Shown here one piece after another: positions 7,229 to 9,094 of a stretch of 9,094 nucleotides of DNA. The DNA comes from Vitreoscilla sp. (GTDB taxonomy: Bacteria; Pseudomonadota; Gammaproteobacteria; Burkholderiales; Burkholderiaceae), in NCBI GenBank assembly GCA_014378125.1, contig JACMOG010000268.1, positions 1 to 9,094 on the forward strand. Reading direction: 5' to 3'. Below the pieces are notes generated by a model that was given only the letters and a program-made list of their open reading frames with translations, searched no databases and had not been told where the DNA came from. Both the position numbers and the translations under genes were made by a program. The number at the start of each line of letters is the position of its first letter. Within the stretch, counting starts at the first letter, position 1.

Positions 7229-8053
7229 ATGTTGCGCAAGGAATTCGCCAACGTGCCGGGCCTCACCCTGCCGGGCATCAAGATCTTCATGGACGGCGTG
7301 GTGGAGTTCCCGTCGCAGAGCGCGGCGATGTCCAAGCCGTACGCCAAGACCAACAAGATGGGCGACCTGCTGTTCACGCCGGCGCAGTTCGCGGCCGTGG
7401 CCACGCAGGCGGACGAGGCCGGGCTGATCGTCCACGTGCACTCCATCGGCGACCTGGGCACCACCACCGCGCTCGACGGCTTCGCCGCCGCCCGCAAGGC
7501 CAATGGCAACAGCGGCCTGCCGGACACCATCACGCACCTGCAGTTTGTCCAGCCGACCGACTACGACCGGTTCAAGGCCCTGGGCGTCATCGCGTCGCTC
7601 CAGCTCTTCTGGGCCACCGCCGAGGAGGATTCGGTCGACCTCGTCAAGCCCTACGTCGATCCGCAGCTCTACCCGTCGATGTATCCGGCGCGTTCGCTGC
7701 TCGACGCCGGCGCCACCATCGCGGGCGCCAGCGACTGGCCGGTGTCCACCGCGAACCCGTTCCAGGCGATCTACCAGGCCGAGACGCGCAAGGGCCCGAA
7801 GGGCGTGCTGAACATCGCCGAGGCCATGCCGCGCCACGCCATGCTGCTGGCCTACACGATCAACGCGGCCAAGGCGATCAACCAGCAGGCCTCGCTCGGA
7901 TCCATCGAGGCGGGCAAGCTCGCCGCCTTCACGATGGTCGACCGCGACGTGACCACCGTGCCCGCCGAGGCGCTGCGCGACACCAAGGTGCTGGGCACCA
8001 TGGTGGACGGCCAGTGGGTGTACGGCGGAGCCCAGGCCGCGTCGAACCGGTAA
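7229..8053 (+). pseudogene. C-terminal half of a YtcJ-like metal-dependent amidohydrolase (Amidohydro_3 type)
   Basis: These 274 residues match the second half of the YtcJ/Amidohydro_3 family, whose full members have about 550-600 residues and hydrolyse amide-like C-N bonds with one or two metal ions. Visible family blocks, counted from the ATG at 7229, are GIKIFMDGVVEF (16-27), HVHSIGD (69-75, with H69 and H71), ITHLQFVQPTDYDRFKALGVIAS (101-123, with H103), AGASDWPV (165-172, with D169), and the closing GSIEAGKLAAFTMVDRD (224-240). The N-terminal half, including the first metal HxH motif, is absent. Homology ends leftward within about ten bases of the TonB-plug remnant on the other strand. 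The ATG at 7229 has no Shine-Dalgarno and is probably an internal Met codon. The frame stays open leftward through the antisense receptor, but that extension is not amidohydrolase sequence. A catalytic product is unlikely. Confidence 0.82.
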
Positions 8054-8055
8054 GA

Positions 8056-8137
8056 GGAGTCTCCACGGCCGGGGTACAGCCCTTGCCGGCCCGAAGGACG
8101 GCGCCACTCCCGGCCGCAAGCCCTTCACGGAGACTCC
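8056..8137 (+). promoter_or_regulatory. Inverted repeat overlapping the dehydrogenase ribosome-binding site
   Basis: GGAGTCTCC (8056-8064) and GGAGACTCC (8129-8137) are perfect 9-bp inverted repeats. Inside them GGCCGGG (8067-8073) and CCCGGCC (8109-8115) are a second perfect pair. The right outer arm contains the Shine-Dalgarno GGAG (8129-8132) and ends directly before the ATG at 8138. If transcribed from the left, the leader could fold into a long stem that hides the ribosome-binding site. A shorter alternative pairs GGCCGG (8067-8072) with CCGGCC (8086-8091). It fills nearly all of the 84-base gap. No clear promoter was seen. Confidence 0.5.
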
Positions 8138-9094
8138 ATGAAAGCGCTCACGTACCACGGCTCGAAGGATGTACGCGTCGAGACCGTCGCCGATCCCAAG
8201 ATCGTCGAGGTGGACGACATCATCCTGCGGGTGACCGCCACCGCGATCTGCGGATCCGACCTGCACATCTATCGCGGCAAGATCCCGATGATGGAGCACG
8301 GCGACATCCTCGGCCACGAGTTCATGGGCATCGTGGAAGAGGTGGGCCCGGCCGTGCTGCGCGTAAAGAAGGGCGACCGCGTCGTCATTCCGTTCACGAT
8401 CTCGTGCGGCCAGTGCTTCTACTGCAACCTGAAGCTGTTCGCCGCCTGCGAGACCACCAACACCGGCCGCGGCGCCATCGTCAACAAGAAGGACACCAAG
8501 CCCGGCGCTGCGCTGTTCGGCTACAGCCACCTGTACGGCGGCATTCCCGGCGGCCAGGCCGAGCTGGTGCGCGTGCCCAAGGCCAACGTGGGCCCGCTGA
8601 TAATCCCCGACTCGGGCCTGCGCGACGAGCAGGTGCTGTTTCTCTCCGACATCCTGCCCACCGGCTACATGGCGGCCGTCAACGCGGCCATCGGCAAGGG
8701 CTCGAGCGTGGCGATCTTCGGGGCGGGCCCGGTGGGCCTGATGGCCGCCGCCTCGGCGCGCCTGCTGGGCGCCGAGCGCATCTTCATGGTCGACCACCAC
8801 CAGTACCGGCTCGACTTCGCTCAGCAGGCCTTCGGCGTGGAGCCCATCAACTTCGACAAGGTGGACGATCCCGCCAACGTGATCATCGACCGCATGGCCG
8901 GCAGCGGCGTGGATTCGTCGATCGACGCCGTCGGCTTCGAGGCCAAGGGCAGCGTGATCGAGAGCGCGCTGGCCGCCGTCAAGCTCGAAGGCTCCAGCGG
9001 CGCCTCCGTGCGCCAGGCCATCGCCGCCACGCGGCGCGGCGGCTCGGTGTCGTTGCCGGGCGTGTATGCGGGGTGGGTGCACGGCTTCCTGCTC
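8138..9094 (+). CDS. Zinc-dependent alcohol/formaldehyde dehydrogenase (FdhA-like), 3' end beyond the window
   Basis: The frame is open for 319 codons to the right edge; the family has about 385-400 residues, so the last fifth is cut off by the window only. It is a medium-chain zinc dehydrogenase of the glutathione-independent formaldehyde dehydrogenase type, which oxidises formaldehyde or small alcohols with NAD. The catalytic zinc ligands are C38 (ICGSD), H60 (GHE) and D171 (LSDILPTGY), with Asp as third ligand as in the Pseudomonas putida enzyme. The structural zinc is held by C90, C93, C96 and C104. The Rossmann nucleotide-binding motif GAGPVG is at 195-200, followed by MVDHH with D219 in the position that usually selects NAD. 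The extended stretch after the structural zinc ([10 protein letters not shown] and [10 protein letters not shown]) is typical of this subgroup. The ATG at 8138 has a good GGAG five bases upstream. The real substrate may be another aldehyde or alcohol. Confidence 0.92.
   Translation, partial: MKALTYHGSKDVRVETVADPKIVEVDDIILRVTATAICGSDLHIYRGKIPMMEHGDILGHEFMGIVEEVGPAVLRVKKGDRVVIPFTISCGQCFYCNLKLFAACETTNTGRGAIVNKKDTKPGAALFGYSHLYGGIPGGQAELVRVPKANVGPLIIPDSGLRDEQVLFLSDILPTGYMAAVNAAIGKGSSVAIFGAGPVGLMAAASARLLGAERIFMVDHHQYRLDFAQQAFGVEPINFDKVDDPANVIIDRMAGSGVDSSIDAVGFEAKGSVIESALAAVKLEGSSGASVRQAIAATRRGGSVSLPGVYAGWVHGFLL

Noticed and set aside
5484..7230. An insertion sequence or phage as the cause of the broken genes
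   Set aside because: No transposase, integrase, terminal inverted repeat or target-site duplication is visible at the junctions; direct gene-to-gene fusions fit deletions or assembly error better.
5846..8053. A 735-codon plus-strand frame that would fuse an N-terminal domain to the amidohydrolase
   Set aside because: The part left of about 7229 is the antisense of the TonB receptor and has no domain character; the fusion is only an open shadow frame.
5612..9082. An uninterrupted 1156-codon minus-strand frame
   Set aside because: Only its 5870-7131 part has real protein character (receptor barrel). The rest is the antisense of the amidohydrolase and dehydrogenase genes, with low-complexity Arg/Gly/His/Val-rich sequence, open because of high GC.

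Overview
The window looks like a piece of chromosome from a high-GC Gram-negative proteobacterium, most likely a betaproteobacterium of the Burkholderiales. This is an inference from the very GC-rich codon use, the protein-level look of the cobalamin-independent methionine synthase and its MetR regulator, and the TonB-dependent outer-membrane receptor remnant. No rRNA, tRNA, CRISPR array, insertion sequence or phage gene was recognised.

Layout from left to right. (1) 1-1069: a truncated copy (2-136) of the 5' end of an isocitrate lyase/PEP mutase-family gene, a long REP-like hairpin (138-181), then a full-length paralogue (209-1069) whose normally conserved active-site ARTDA segment reads APPDA. 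(2) 1070-1137: a short convergent gap with a strong hairpin. (3) 1138-4410: the classical divergent metE / metR pair, with a MetR-like palindrome at the metR start. (4) 4588-5483: a small multi-pass membrane protein whose stop overlaps the start (ATGA) of a PtsN-like PTS EIIA protein. (5) 5533-8053: a graveyard of three gene fragments: a GNAT acetyltransferase without its C-terminus, an antisense TonB-dependent receptor lacking both ends and carrying an internal frameshifting deletion, and the C-terminal half of a YtcJ-like amidohydrolase. (6) 8054-9094: an 84-nt gap holding an inverted repeat that overlaps the ribosome-binding site of the next gene, then a zinc-dependent formaldehyde/alcohol dehydrogenase that runs off the right edge.

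The clearest functional unit is metE-metR: MetR is expected to activate metE, for the last step of methionine synthesis without cobalamin, from the shared 90-bp region. The membrane protein and EIIA protein appear translationally coupled and may act together. The most unusual aspect is the pattern of breakage. The convergent GNAT and TonB-receptor genes have both lost their 3' ends at one junction, and the divergent receptor and amidohydrolase genes have both lost their 5' ends at another. A few discrete deletions, or assembly errors, would turn an ordinary gene row into what is seen. I found no convincing new defence or mobile system.
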